From an uncultured Alphaproteobacteria bacterium (GTDB lineage Bacteria; Pseudomonadota; Alphaproteobacteria; RF32; CAG-239), in the NCBI GenBank assembly GCA_934270475.1, contig CAKQPS010000006.1:1-64000 (forward strand): 64,000 nt of DNA. The letters are read 5' to 3'. Under the pieces are notes generated by a model, which saw only the letters and a program-made list of their open reading frames with translations, searched no databases and was not told the origin of the DNA. Of the stretch, positions 34,775 to 43,084 are shown piece after piece; position 1 is the first letter of the stretch; every line of letters starts with the position of its first letter. Position numbers and translations under genes: made by a program.

Positions 34775-37700
34775 ATGACAAAGTACTATGCTGATGTAAA
34801 AGCAAAGCCGGACTTTGTGGCGCTTGAAAAAGAAGTGCTGAAGTTCTGGGAAGAAGATAAAACTTTTGAAAAGTCTGTGCATAACCGCGACGGCGCTGCC
34901 GAGTTTGTTTTTTATGACGGTCCTCCGTTTGCCAACGGTACTCCGCACTACGGACACATTATGGTTTCATATGTGAAAGACGTGGTGGCGCGTTTTCAGA
35001 CTATGGACGGCAAAAAGGTGGAACGCCGTTTGGGTTGGGACTGCCACGGCTTGCCAGCAGAAATGGCTGCCGAAAAACAGCTGGGCGTTTCCGGACGCAA
35101 ACAAATTGAAGCATACGGCGTGGAAAAGTTCAATAACTTCTGCCGTTCCGACGTTTTGAAATATTCCGGAATTTGGGTAGAGCTTTTCAAACGCATCGGT
35201 CGCTGGGTGGACTTTAACCATGATTACAAAACCATGAACCTGCCGTTTATGGAAAGTGTTATTCATAACTTTAAAGAATTGTATGACAAAGGTTTGGTAT
35301 ATGAAGATTACCGCGTTTTGCCGTATTCTTGGGCAGCGGAAACACCGCTTTCTAACTTTGAAGTAAACTTGGGCTATAAAGACAAAACCGATACGGCGAT
35401 TACCGTAATGTTTAAGCTGGAAACCAATCAAAAGATTTTGGTTTGGACCACAACGCCGTGGACTTTGCCGTCTAACCTGATGTTGGCTGTGGGCAAAGAC
35501 ATTGACTATGCGGTTATGGAAGAAGACGGACAGCAATATATTTTGGCAGAAGCGCGTTTGGGCAGCTATAAAAAACAGTTGGAACACGCGACTTTAGTTA
35601 AAAAAATTAAAGGTGCTGAATTGCTGGGCTTGAGCTATGAGCCGATGTTCCCTTATTTCCAAAACCTTAAAGAAAAAGGTGCATTCAAGATTTTGAGCGG
35701 CGAGTTTGTTTCTACCGAAGATGGTACCGGCGTCGTACACATTGCCCCAGGGTTCGGTCAGGACGACTTTGAAGCCTGCCGCGCCTATGATGAGAATTTT
35801 CCGGTTGTTTGTCCGGTTGACGAAGCTGGCAAGTTTACCGCCGAAGTTCCGGATTATGAAGGCAAGCAGGTGTTTGAAACCAATGAGCCGATTTTGGCTT
35901 GGTTGAAAGCTAATGGTATTTTGGTTAAAAAAGAGCAATATACCCACACATATCCATTCTGCTGGCGTACTGATACTCCACTTATTTATAAGGCGATGAG
36001 CTCATGGTTTGTTAAAGTTACCGATTTCCGCGATGAAATGGTGCAATTAAACCAGCAAATCAACTGGATTCCGGGGCATATTAAAGACGGTCGTTTCGGC
36101 AAGTGGCTGGAAGGCGCCCGCGACTGGTCGATTTCCCGCAATCGTTTTTGGGGTACGCCGATTCCAGTTTGGAAGTCCGATAATCCGGCTTTTCCAAGAA
36201 CCGATGTGTTTGGTTCTGTTGCCGAAATTAAAGCCGCTACCGGCATTGAAGTAGACAATTTGCACAAGCCGTATATTGATGATGTGGTATATCCGAATCC
36301 GGACGATAAAAGCGGCAAAACCATGATGCGCCGCGTCAGCGATGTGTTTGACTGCTGGTTTGAATCCGGTTCTATGCCGTATGCGCAAATTCACTATCCA
36401 TTTGAAAATAAAGAATGGTTTGAAAATCATTTTCCGGCAGACTTTATTGTGGAAGCCATTGACCAAACCCGCGGTTGGTTCTATACCTTGACTGTGTTGT
36501 CAACCGCTTTGCACCATAAACCGGCGTTTAAGAATTGTATCTGCACAGGTTTGCTGATGGCAGAAGGTGGGCAGAAGCTTTCTAAGCGTCTGAAAAACTA
36601 TCCGGATCCGAATGAAATTTTGGACTCTATCGGTTCGGATGCTTTACGTTGGTTCTTGATTTCTTCTCCGGTTCTGAAAGGCGGCAATGTGGCTGTGGAT
36701 AAGGAAGGAAAGGAAATTGCCAAAGCTTCTCGTTCGGCAATGATTCCGCTGTGGAATGCCTTTTATTTCTTCACTTTGTATGCCAATGCCGAAGACTATG
36801 AGGCTAAAGAAATTTATTCTTCAAGCGAGGCAATTGACAACTATATTCTTTCTAAATTGAAAAATTTGGCGGTTGTGGTTAAGAAAAATTTGGAAACATA
36901 CGAAGTTGCTGATGCCTGCGCCAAGGTTTCAGACTTTATGGAAATTTTGAACAACTGGTATATTCGCCGTACCCGCGACCGCTTTTGGGAAGGTGAACAC
37001 AACGCGTTTGACACGCTGTATACGGTTTTAGTAAACGTCAGCAAAATTGCTGCACCTCTGATGCCGTTTATTTGCGAATACGTTTATAAGACTTTAACCA
37101 AAGGCGAATCAGTGCATTTGTGCGATTATCCGATGTTAGAAGAAATTAAAGCCGATGACGCTTTGATGGCTGATATGGATTTTGTGCAAGACCTTTGCTC
37201 TACCGGCAAATTTATTCGTGAAGAAAAGAATTTGCGCAACCGTTTACCGTTGACCTCTATGACTTTGATTGGCGCTAAACTTTCTCCGGAATATCAGGAA
37301 ATTGTTAAAGACGAGCTGAATGTGAAAGAAGTGAAGTTTGACGACAATTTGGATAATTACGCCAGCAAAAAGGTTTATCTGTATACTCCGCTTTTGGGCA
37401 AAACCTTGGGCAAAAACATGGGCGCGGTAATGGCTGCCTATAAGCAAGGTCAATGGACTTTGAATGCAGACGGCACGCTTTCTATCGGCGGACAAAACTT
37501 AACTTCGGATTTGTTTGAAGTTCGCTTAGAGATGAAAGACGGCGTTGCCGGTCAGGCGTTTGACAGCAACAAAGCGGTTTTGACTTTAGATACTGTTGTA
37601 ACCGACAGTCTGAAACGTGAGGGGATGGCGCGCGACTTTGTGCGTTTAATCCAAACTTTGCGCAAAGATAAGGATTTCAACATTTCCGACCGCATTGAGC

Positions 37701-37870
37701 TGCATTATCAAACAGCAAATGCCGAATTAGCCAAAGCCTTGGCGGAAAACGAAAAGTATATTTCCGAGCAAGTGCTGGCTGTTAAGGTAGAACCAACCTG
37801 CACCAGCGGCGTTGAAGCCGATATTGAAGGCGGTTTGGTTGTGTATGATGCTTTTAAGCATTGCGCCTAA
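34775..37870 (+). CDS. ileS: Isoleucyl-tRNA synthetase, eukaryote-like type
   Basis: 1031 residues; charges tRNA-Ile. HIGH motif reads PHYGHI (57-62), and the KMSKS loop reads KLSKR near residue 600. The start (DFVALEKEVLKFWEEDKTF), the LGWDCHGLPAE motif and the overall length place it in the longer, eukaryote-like IleRS group, which is naturally less sensitive to mupirocin and is also found in Rickettsiales and some other bacteria. The editing domain is present (WTTTPWTLPSNLMLAVG). A terminator follows; the leader looks attenuated. Confidence 0.95.
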   Translation: MTKYYADVKAKPDFVALEKEVLKFWEEDKTFEKSVHNRDGAAEFVFYDGPPFANGTPHYGHIMVSYVKDVVARFQTMDGKKVERRLGWDCHGLPAEMAAEKQLGVSGRKQIEAYGVEKFNNFCRSDVLKYSGIWVELFKRIGRWVDFNHDYKTMNLPFMESVIHNFKELYDKGLVYEDYRVLPYSWAAETPLSNFEVNLGYKDKTDTAITVMFKLETNQKILVWTTTPWTLPSNLMLAVGKDIDYAVMEEDGQQYILAEARLGSYKKQLEHATLVKKIKGAELLGLSYEPMFPYFQNLKEKGAFKILSGEFVSTEDGTGVVHIAPGFGQDDFEACRAYDENFPVVCPVDEAGKFTAEVPDYEGKQVFETNEPILAWLKANGILVKKEQYTHTYPFCWRTDTPLIYKAMSSWFVKVTDFRDEMVQLNQQINWIPGHIKDGRFGKWLEGARDWSISRNRFWGTPIPVWKSDNPAFPRTDVFGSVAEIKAATGIEVDNLHKPYIDDVVYPNPDDKSGKTMMRRVSDVFDCWFESGSMPYAQIHYPFENKEWFENHFPADFIVEAIDQTRGWFYTLTVLSTALHHKPAFKNCICTGLLMAEGGQKLSKRLKNYPDPNEILDSIGSDALRWFLISSPVLKGGNVAVDKEGKEIAKASRSAMIPLWNAFYFFTLYANAEDYEAKEIYSSSEAIDNYILSKLKNLAVVVKKNLETYEVADACAKVSDFMEILNNWYIRRTRDRFWEGEHNAFDTLYTVLVNVSKIAAPLMPFICEYVYKTLTKGESVHLCDYPMLEEIKADDALMADMDFVQDLCSTGKFIREEKNLRNRLPLTSMTLIGAKLSPEYQEIVKDELNVKEVKFDDNLDNYASKKVYLYTPLLGKTLGKNMGAVMAAYKQGQWTLNADGTLSIGGQNLTSDLFEVRLEMKDGVAGQAFDSNKAVLTLDTVVTDSLKREGMARDFVRLIQTLRKDKDFNISDRIELHYQTANAELAKALAENEKYISEQVLAVKVEPTCTSGVEADIEGGLVVYDAFKHCA

Positions 37871-37891
37871 AAGATAATTTGATGGCAACAG

Positions 37892-37922
37892 GAGAGGGCT
37901 GGGTTTGCAGCCCTCTTTTCAT
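37892..37922 (+). terminator. Rho-independent terminator after ileS
   Basis: GAGGGCTG pairs with CAGCCCTC around GGTTTG, followed by TTTTC. Confidence 0.85.
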
Positions 37923-37949
37923 ATTTGATATAAAAAATAAGCTTTATAT

Positions 37950-37969
37950 GTTATACATTTTTGTATAAC
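37950..37969. repeat. Perfect palindrome
   Basis: GTTATACA-TTTT-TGTATAAC, an eight-base perfect dyad between ileS and the broken pilin-like gene. It looks like a regulator binding site; no terminator T run of its own. Confidence 0.55.
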
Positions 37970-38035
37970 TAATATGCTACACTATACTTATAGAAAATAG
38001 CTTACCAACTTACAGCTGCTTCATCGGCAGTTTTT

Positions 38036-38647
38036 TTGTTGCCAATTATCGCTGTGCTAAGTGTCGGTGGAATTGCAGGATACTCCAAAGCCATAGCAAT
38101 GTGGCGTTCCAATATCCAGCGCAATATGATTAGCGAGCTTATAGCTGCTGCTATAAAAATGAAACCTAATTTGAATGCTTTTGACCAAAAATACAATATT
38201 TTAAACTCGGTTATATATGCCATGGGGGATATGCCGGAAGGTTTGGAATACAAAAACAATTGGTTTTATGATAAAAACGGCGTTGATATGTATGTTATGC
38301 AAGGCAAATCTACTTGGACAGACCAAAACGGAAATGTTACCGGCAGTGCGCAAAGATTGATTATATTTTTTAGGTATCATCAAGGCGATGGAAAATCGTC
38401 GCTTTCCTCTGTGGATTTGTGCCGCAATATTATTGAGGCGGCTAAACCGATTGCTGATGAAGTATTGATGATTACTTTTTGGGAAGCCGTCGATACTTCA
38501 ATAAGCTGGACAGGAAATAAAGGTTCAACGTGATACACCGGTCAAACTCTGAAAAATGCGAACATCAGCGATATTATGCAAAAATGCAGAATGGATATAG
38601 AAAAAGGCGGATATGAAACATTTTTGCTTTACTTGAATCCATATTAA
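38036..38647 (+). pseudogene. Broken type IV pilin-like gene
   Basis: The frame begins in the middle of the conserved pilin N-terminal helix (LPIIAVLSVGGIAGYSKA, nearly identical to the intact copy near 59.9 kb). The expected prepilin site and Glu+5 (GRSMIEMLG) are missing: an in-frame stop (37991-37993) and unrelated sequence precede it. The body runs to TGA at 38531-38533, yet the same frame continues 37 sensible codons (YTGQTLKNANISDIMQKCRM...) to TAA at 38645-38647. So the gene has lost its 5' end and has a nonsense codon. TGA is a normal stop elsewhere in the window. Confidence 0.75.
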
Positions 38648-38730
38648 AATTTAATATGATTAAATAACTATTTGTTTTAATATATTTTATTATAGATATA
38701 ATATTTTATCATTAGTAAAACAACAATGTC

Positions 38731-38778
38731 TTGACAAGCGGCTTTTTTTATTATACAATTAAATATATGTTTAATTGT
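38731..38778 (+). promoter_or_regulatory. Promoter and operator of the metal-ATPase operon
   Basis: TTGACA (38731-38736), 17-bp spacer, TACAAT (38754-38759). A 24-bp palindrome (38755-38778, ACAATTAAATAT/ATGTTTAATTGT, 11 of 12 pairs) overlaps the -10 box and start site, so a dimeric repressor bound there would block transcription. No regulator gene is adjacent. Confidence 0.75.
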
Positions 38779-38800
38779 TTAAGTTAAATAGGAAGGAAAA

Positions 38801-39016
38801 ATGAAGAAAGTGTTTGATTTGGAAGATTTGGATTGCGCAGTCTGCGCCGCCAAAATAGAAGCCGCTGTTAAGGAGCTGGAAGGCGTTGAAAATGCCAGCG
38901 TAAATTTTATGACCCAAAAGATGACAATTGAAACCAATCGTGATATTAACCAACTGATGAAAGAGGTGGTTAAATTGGTGGAAAAAATTGAGCCTGATTG
39001 TTCAATAATTTTATAA
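38801..39016 (+). CDS. Heavy-metal-associated (HMA) domain protein
   Basis: 71 residues, a single ferredoxin-like HMA domain with the CAVC metal site (DLDCAVCAAKIEAAV), typical of metal chaperones and of the N-terminal domain of P-type ATPases. The Asp before the first Cys is common in Zn/Cd/Pb-type domains rather than copper ones (MxCxxC). It lies 13 bases ahead of an ATPase that lacks an HMA domain, so it is likely the detached partner domain. GGAAGG precedes the ATG. Confidence 0.9.
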   Translation: MKKVFDLEDLDCAVCAAKIEAAVKELEGVENASVNFMTQKMTIETNRDINQLMKEVVKLVEKIEPDCSIIL

Positions 39017-39029
39017 AGGCGAGGGGAAT

Positions 39030-40877
39030 ATGACTAAAAAATTGCGCAAAGCATTGAACAAAATTCTATGGGCGGCGGCATTTTTTGCTGCTGCCATGCT
39101 GCCGTTGCCGCAAGCGCTGAAATTGACGGGTTTTGCTTTGTCTTATTTGATTGTCGGGCTGCCGATTATTAAAAAAGCCTTGCAGAATATTCAAAATGGC
39201 GAAGTTTTTGATGAAAATTTTTTGATGACGATTGCGACATTTGGTGCTGTTGCGCTGGGTGAATATCCTGAAGCCGTGGCGGTTATGCTGTTTTTTCAGG
39301 TCGGCGAATTTTTCCAAAGCTATGCAGTGAACCGCTCGCGCAAATCTATTGCTGCGCTGATGGATATCCGTCCAGACTTTGCCCGTGTGCAAAAAGGCGG
39401 AGAATGGATAGAAGTCTGTCCGGAAAAAGTTGAAAAAGGCAGCGTTATAGAAATTCGTTCCGGTGAAAAAGTACCGTTGGACGGAATAATTATTGACGGC
39501 TGCTCAAGTTTGGATACTTCGTCTTTAACCGGCGAATCTCTGCCGCGAGAGGTAAAAACAGGCGATGAGGTTTTAAGCGGAGCTATAAATTTGGGCGGAA
39601 TATTGCAGGTGAAAACATCAGGTGTATATGCTGAATCAACTGTGGCAAAAATTTTAGATTTGGTGGAAAATGCTTCTTCTAAAAAGGCAGATGTAGAGAA
39701 CTTTATAACAAAATTTTCTCATTGGTATACCCCTTCGGTAGTGATTGTGGCGGTGCTGTTGGCATTTATTCCGCCTTTGCTGTTTACCGAGCCTTTGCAG
39801 GTTTGGGTTTACCGCGCAATTACATTTTTGGTAATTTCCTGCCCGTGCGCGCTGGTGATATCTATTCCGCTTAGTTTTTTCGGCGGTATCGGAGCGGCTT
39901 CTAAGTGCGGCGTGCTGATAAAAGGCAGCAACTATTTAGAGGCTTTAGCACAGGCGGAAACTATAGTTTTTGACAAGACCGGAACTTTGACCAAAGGCGT
40001 GTTTACGGTTACCAAAATCCAACCGGAAAACGGCGTTTCGGCGGAAGAATTATTAGAAACGGCGGCGCATATGGAAACATATTCTTCACACCCGATTGCG
40101 GTTTCGGTTAAGCAGGCTTACGGTAAAAAAGTTGAACAAGCGCGCGTGTCGGAAATTAAAGATTGTTTCGGCAAAGGTCTTTGCGGCAAGCTTGATGGGC
40201 AGGAAGTTGTGCTTGGCAATGCGCAAATGATGAAAGACAAAGGCTTTAAGGTTCCGCAAATTCAAGCTATCGGCACGGTGATTTATGTTTCGAAAAATGG
40301 AAAGTATCAAGGCTGTTTGCTGATTGAAGATGAGGTAAAACAAGATTCCGAACTGGCTTTGCGGCAGCTGAAAAAATTGGGAGTGGCGCAAACGGTTTTG
40401 CTGACCGGCGATTGTGAGAGCACGGCGCGGAAAGTGGCAGAAAAATTAGGGCTGGACAAGTTCTATGCCGAATTGTTGCCAGCAGACAAGGTACTGAAAT
40501 TTGAAGAACTGCTGTCGGCTAAAACGCCTAAAGGCAAAGTGTTGTTTGTGGGCGACGGTATCAATGATGCGCCGGTTTTAGCGCGCTCGGATATCGGTAT
40601 TGCCATGGGCGGACTAGGCTCGGACGCAGCAATTGAGGCGGCTGATGTGGTGATTATGACAGATGAGCCGTCAAAAATTGTGAAAGCTATTGAAATTTCT
40701 AAAAAAACTTTGCGTTTGGTGCATGAAAATGTGGCGTTTATTTTAGCCGTTAAGTTTGCGGTGCTGGGACTTGGCGCTGCTGGATACGCCTCTATTTGGG
40801 CTGCGGTGTTTGCTGATGTCGGCGTTTCGGTAATTTCTATTCTAAACGCCATGCGGGCTCTAAGGTTTTATAAATAA
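39030..40877 (+). CDS. Heavy-metal-translocating P-type ATPase (Zn/Cd/Pb type)
   Basis: 615 residues of a P1B ATPase exporting soft metal ions. Seen in order: membrane helices, the TGESLPREV actuator motif, the CPC ion site in SCPCALVISIPLSFF (near 270), the phosphorylated Asp in DKTGTLT (near 315), the SSHPIAVSV HP motif, GDGINDAPVLA (near 508), then the last helices. CPC plus the DCAVC partner suggests Zn, Cd or Pb rather than Cu. The N-terminal HMA domain normal in ZntA is absent here and encoded by the gene before. A terminator follows. Confidence 0.93.
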   Translation: MTKKLRKALNKILWAAAFFAAAMLPLPQALKLTGFALSYLIVGLPIIKKALQNIQNGEVFDENFLMTIATFGAVALGEYPEAVAVMLFFQVGEFFQSYAVNRSRKSIAALMDIRPDFARVQKGGEWIEVCPEKVEKGSVIEIRSGEKVPLDGIIIDGCSSLDTSSLTGESLPREVKTGDEVLSGAINLGGILQVKTSGVYAESTVAKILDLVENASSKKADVENFITKFSHWYTPSVVIVAVLLAFIPPLLFTEPLQVWVYRAITFLVISCPCALVISIPLSFFGGIGAASKCGVLIKGSNYLEALAQAETIVFDKTGTLTKGVFTVTKIQPENGVSAEELLETAAHMETYSSHPIAVSVKQAYGKKVEQARVSEIKDCFGKGLCGKLDGQEVVLGNAQMMKDKGFKVPQIQAIGTVIYVSKNGKYQGCLLIEDEVKQDSELALRQLKKLGVAQTVLLTGDCESTARKVAEKLGLDKFYAELLPADKVLKFEELLSAKTPKGKVLFVGDGINDAPVLARSDIGIAMGGLGSDAAIEAADVVIMTDEPSKIVKAIEISKKTLRLVHENVAFILAVKFAVLGLGAAGYASIWAAVFADVGVSVISILNAMRALRFYK

Positions 40878-40894
40878 GCTTTTATAAATAAGGA

Positions 40895-40934
40895 TAAGTC
40901 GGTAAAAATAACTTGCTTTTTACCGGCTTTTTAT
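40895..40934 (+). terminator. Rho-independent terminator after the metal ATPase
   Basis: AAGTCGGTAAAAA pairs with TTTTTACCGGCTT and ends in a T run. Confidence 0.85.
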
Positions 40935-40946
40935 TATGCTGAATGT

Positions 40947-41951
40947 ATGAGAATGTTAAGTAAAGAAGAAATTGTGCGCCGCTTAAAAGACGATGCTGGA
41001 CAAAAAGAGCTTTTGAAAGAAGCCGACAAAGTCCGCCATGATAATGTGGGCGATGAAGTGCATTTGCGCGGGCTTATTGAGTTTTCCAATATTTGCCGCA
41101 ATAATTGTATGTATTGCGGTATCCGCCGCGATAACAAACAGCTGCAGCGCTATCGTATGAGCGAAGAAGAGTTGATAGAAACAGCGCGCCGCGGGGCTGA
41201 ACTTGGTTTCAAAACCATTGTTATGCAGTCGGGCGAGGATATGTATTATAATACCGACCGTATGTGCCGCATTGTGGAGACCATTAAAAAATTTGATGTG
41301 GCGGTAACGCTTAGCATGGGCGAACGAGACTATGTGGAATATAAGGCTTTCCGCAACGCTGGTGCCGACCGCTATTTGATGCGCATAGAAACCACCGATA
41401 AGGATTTGTATCATAAGCTTGACCCTGAAATGAGCTGGCAGCATCGTTACGAATGTTTGCTGATGCTGAAAGAGCTCGGCTATGAATTGGGGACAGGCAG
41501 TATGGTTGGTCTGCCAGAGCAAAGTATTGAATCTATTGCCGACGACTTGCTGTTTATGCAGAAGTTGGAAGTTGATATGGCGGGTATCGGTCCGTTTATT
41601 CCGCATCAGCAGACGCCGCTGAAAGACGCAGCCGGAGGCACGCTGGATTTGGCTTTGCGGACAATGGCTTTAATGCGGATTATGCTGCCGGATATCAATA
41701 TTCCGGCAACTACGGCAATGGAAAGTCTGCACCCGCAAGGACGTATTAAGGCTTTGCAAGGCGGTGCGAATGTGGTTATGCCGAATATTACGGAAGGCGA
41801 ATACCGCAAACTTTATGAATTATACCCTGGAAAAATTTGCGTTAATGACACTCCGGCGCATTGCCGCAGCTGCATAGGGCTGAAAATTATGAGTATCGGA
41901 CGGATAATCGGACAGGGCTACGGCAGCCATAAAAAGCAAACCAAGGCTTGA
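40947..41951 (+). CDS. hydE: [FeFe]-hydrogenase H-cluster maturase HydE (radical SAM)
   Basis: 334 residues. The radical-SAM cluster motif is CRNNCMYCGIR (Cys50, Cys54, Cys57); the HydE/BioB/PylB-like barrel has RYRMSEEELIETA, SGEDMYY, the RIETTDKDLYHKLDPEMSW stretch and GIGPFIPHQQTPL, all typical of HydE. It helps build the dithiomethylamine ligand of the H-cluster, hence implies an oxygen-sensitive hydrogenase and anaerobic life. hydF and hydG are not in the window. The start is uncertain (ATG 40947 or 40953), with no clear RBS. Confidence 0.9.
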   Translation: MRMLSKEEIVRRLKDDAGQKELLKEADKVRHDNVGDEVHLRGLIEFSNICRNNCMYCGIRRDNKQLQRYRMSEEELIETARRGAELGFKTIVMQSGEDMYYNTDRMCRIVETIKKFDVAVTLSMGERDYVEYKAFRNAGADRYLMRIETTDKDLYHKLDPEMSWQHRYECLLMLKELGYELGTGSMVGLPEQSIESIADDLLFMQKLEVDMAGIGPFIPHQQTPLKDAAGGTLDLALRTMALMRIMLPDINIPATTAMESLHPQGRIKALQGGANVVMPNITEGEYRKLYELYPGKICVNDTPAHCRSCIGLKIMSIGRIIGQGYGSHKKQTKA

Positions 41952-41984
41952 AGTACCGTAAAATATTGGTGAAAGGAAGTTGAA

Positions 41985-42866
41985 ATGGAAAAATATTCGG
42001 TGATTTTACTTGCTTTTATGCTAACGTCTCCGGCGTTTGCGGAACCATTGCTGATGGAAGAGCCAAAACCAGTCAGCAAAACTGCTGCTGATGATGGTTT
42101 GGTCAGTTTGACTGATGAGGAAGAAGAAAATATAAATACCAAAGATGAAGAGGCAGAAGATTCTGTTACCGGAGCGATTCCTGCTGCTGAAAATGCGGCA
42201 GAAGAGGCAGCAGCAAAGGCTGAACCTGAAGCAGAACCTGAACCTAAGCCAATAGAATATGTGCCAAATCCAAGCAATTTTTCAGCAGATTTTATGGGCG
42301 CTTTGTATGAGTGTCAGTCGGCAAGAGAACGGCAAAATTTAGCCGGTGTTGAAGAAATTGCTATTACCGGAAAAGTAAACGGCAAATGTCAACTGCGCTA
42401 TGATGATTTTGTTTTGAACATTCCAACCGAATTGCTGCCGAACATTCACAGTATGACCGATATCCGGCAGCTGCTTTTGAATAATGATTTTACAACATAT
42501 CTGCCGCAATATGAATATGCCGGCTTGCTGCAGGAGCTTAATTTATGCAGCAAAAGCGGCAGCGGACATAATGCTTATTTGCACCGCCGCACTAACAATG
42601 ATATTGCCATCACCAAAGGACTTACTTCTAAAGTGGAAAATGGCGGCTGCACCATTCGTTTGCTGAACCAATTGAGTATGAATGACAGCTTTAAAGATTA
42701 TAGCGTGGTCTGCCGTATTCCAGCAAATGATATGCAGCTGATTTTAGAGGCGTACGCAAATTTGCTGCAAGAGCAGAATCCTGATACAGCTGAGCTTAAA
42801 AAAGCAGATGAGGAAATTTTGTTTCGTCTGCAGCAGGTGGGTTATTGCCAAAAGCCCAAAATATAA
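41985..42866 (+). CDS. Hypothetical exported protein
   Basis: 293 residues. Signal peptide cleaved after PAFA (about residue 19), then an acidic, disordered Glu/Ala/Pro stretch (40-95), and a folded C-terminal part with seven Cys (YECQSARER, GKCQLRYDDF, LCSKSGSGH, GGCTIRLL, VVCRIP, GYCQKPKI) that probably form disulfides. No family recognised. A GGAAG sequence precedes ATG 41985. It lies 33 bases behind hydE but is functionally unrelated as far as can be seen. Confidence 0.78.
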   Translation: MEKYSVILLAFMLTSPAFAEPLLMEEPKPVSKTAADDGLVSLTDEEEENINTKDEEAEDSVTGAIPAAENAAEEAAAKAEPEAEPEPKPIEYVPNPSNFSADFMGALYECQSARERQNLAGVEEIAITGKVNGKCQLRYDDFVLNIPTELLPNIHSMTDIRQLLLNNDFTTYLPQYEYAGLLQELNLCSKSGSGHNAYLHRRTNNDIAITKGLTSKVENGGCTIRLLNQLSMNDSFKDYSVVCRIPANDMQLILEAYANLLQEQNPDTAELKKADEEILFRLQQVGYCQKPKI

Positions 42867-42871
42867 AATAA

Positions 42872-43048
42872 TTTGACAAGTTTGGAAAATTTGCCTATAT
42901 TCAAGCAAATTTCTATAGCAGTATCGGCTCTAATGCACCGTATAACGACTGGGTGATGGTCAAAAAAGGCGACAAGGTTCGCAAGCTTATTTTTGAAAGC
43001 CAACCGACATGTTATACGCCTGTGTTTGATGAAAGCGTCTTAAAGTAA
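42872..43048 (+). pseudogene. Start-less 3' gene remnant
   Basis: A frame open from the stop at 42869-42871 to TAA 43046-43048 encodes 58 residues (FDKFGKFAYIQANFYSS ... YNDWVMVKKGDKVRKLIFE ... YTPVFDESVLK) without a start codon or RBS near its beginning. Composition and codons look protein-coding. It appears to be the C-terminal leftover of a deleted gene. Family unknown. Confidence 0.5.
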
Positions 43049-43050
43049 GT

Positions 43051-43084
43051 TAAAAAAGGTTGTGGTATAAAAACATGGTCTTTT
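43051..43084. terminator. Bidirectional terminator after dnaG
   Basis: AAAAAAGGTTGTG pairs (with G-T pairs) with CATGGTCTTTTTT; T runs both ways. Confidence 0.65.

Noticed and set aside
38531..38533. In-frame TGA with sensible codons after it, suggesting TGA is read as an amino acid
   Set aside because: TGA ends several intact genes here (for example gatB and trmD) and Trp is encoded by TGG throughout; a nonsense mutation in a decaying gene is simpler.
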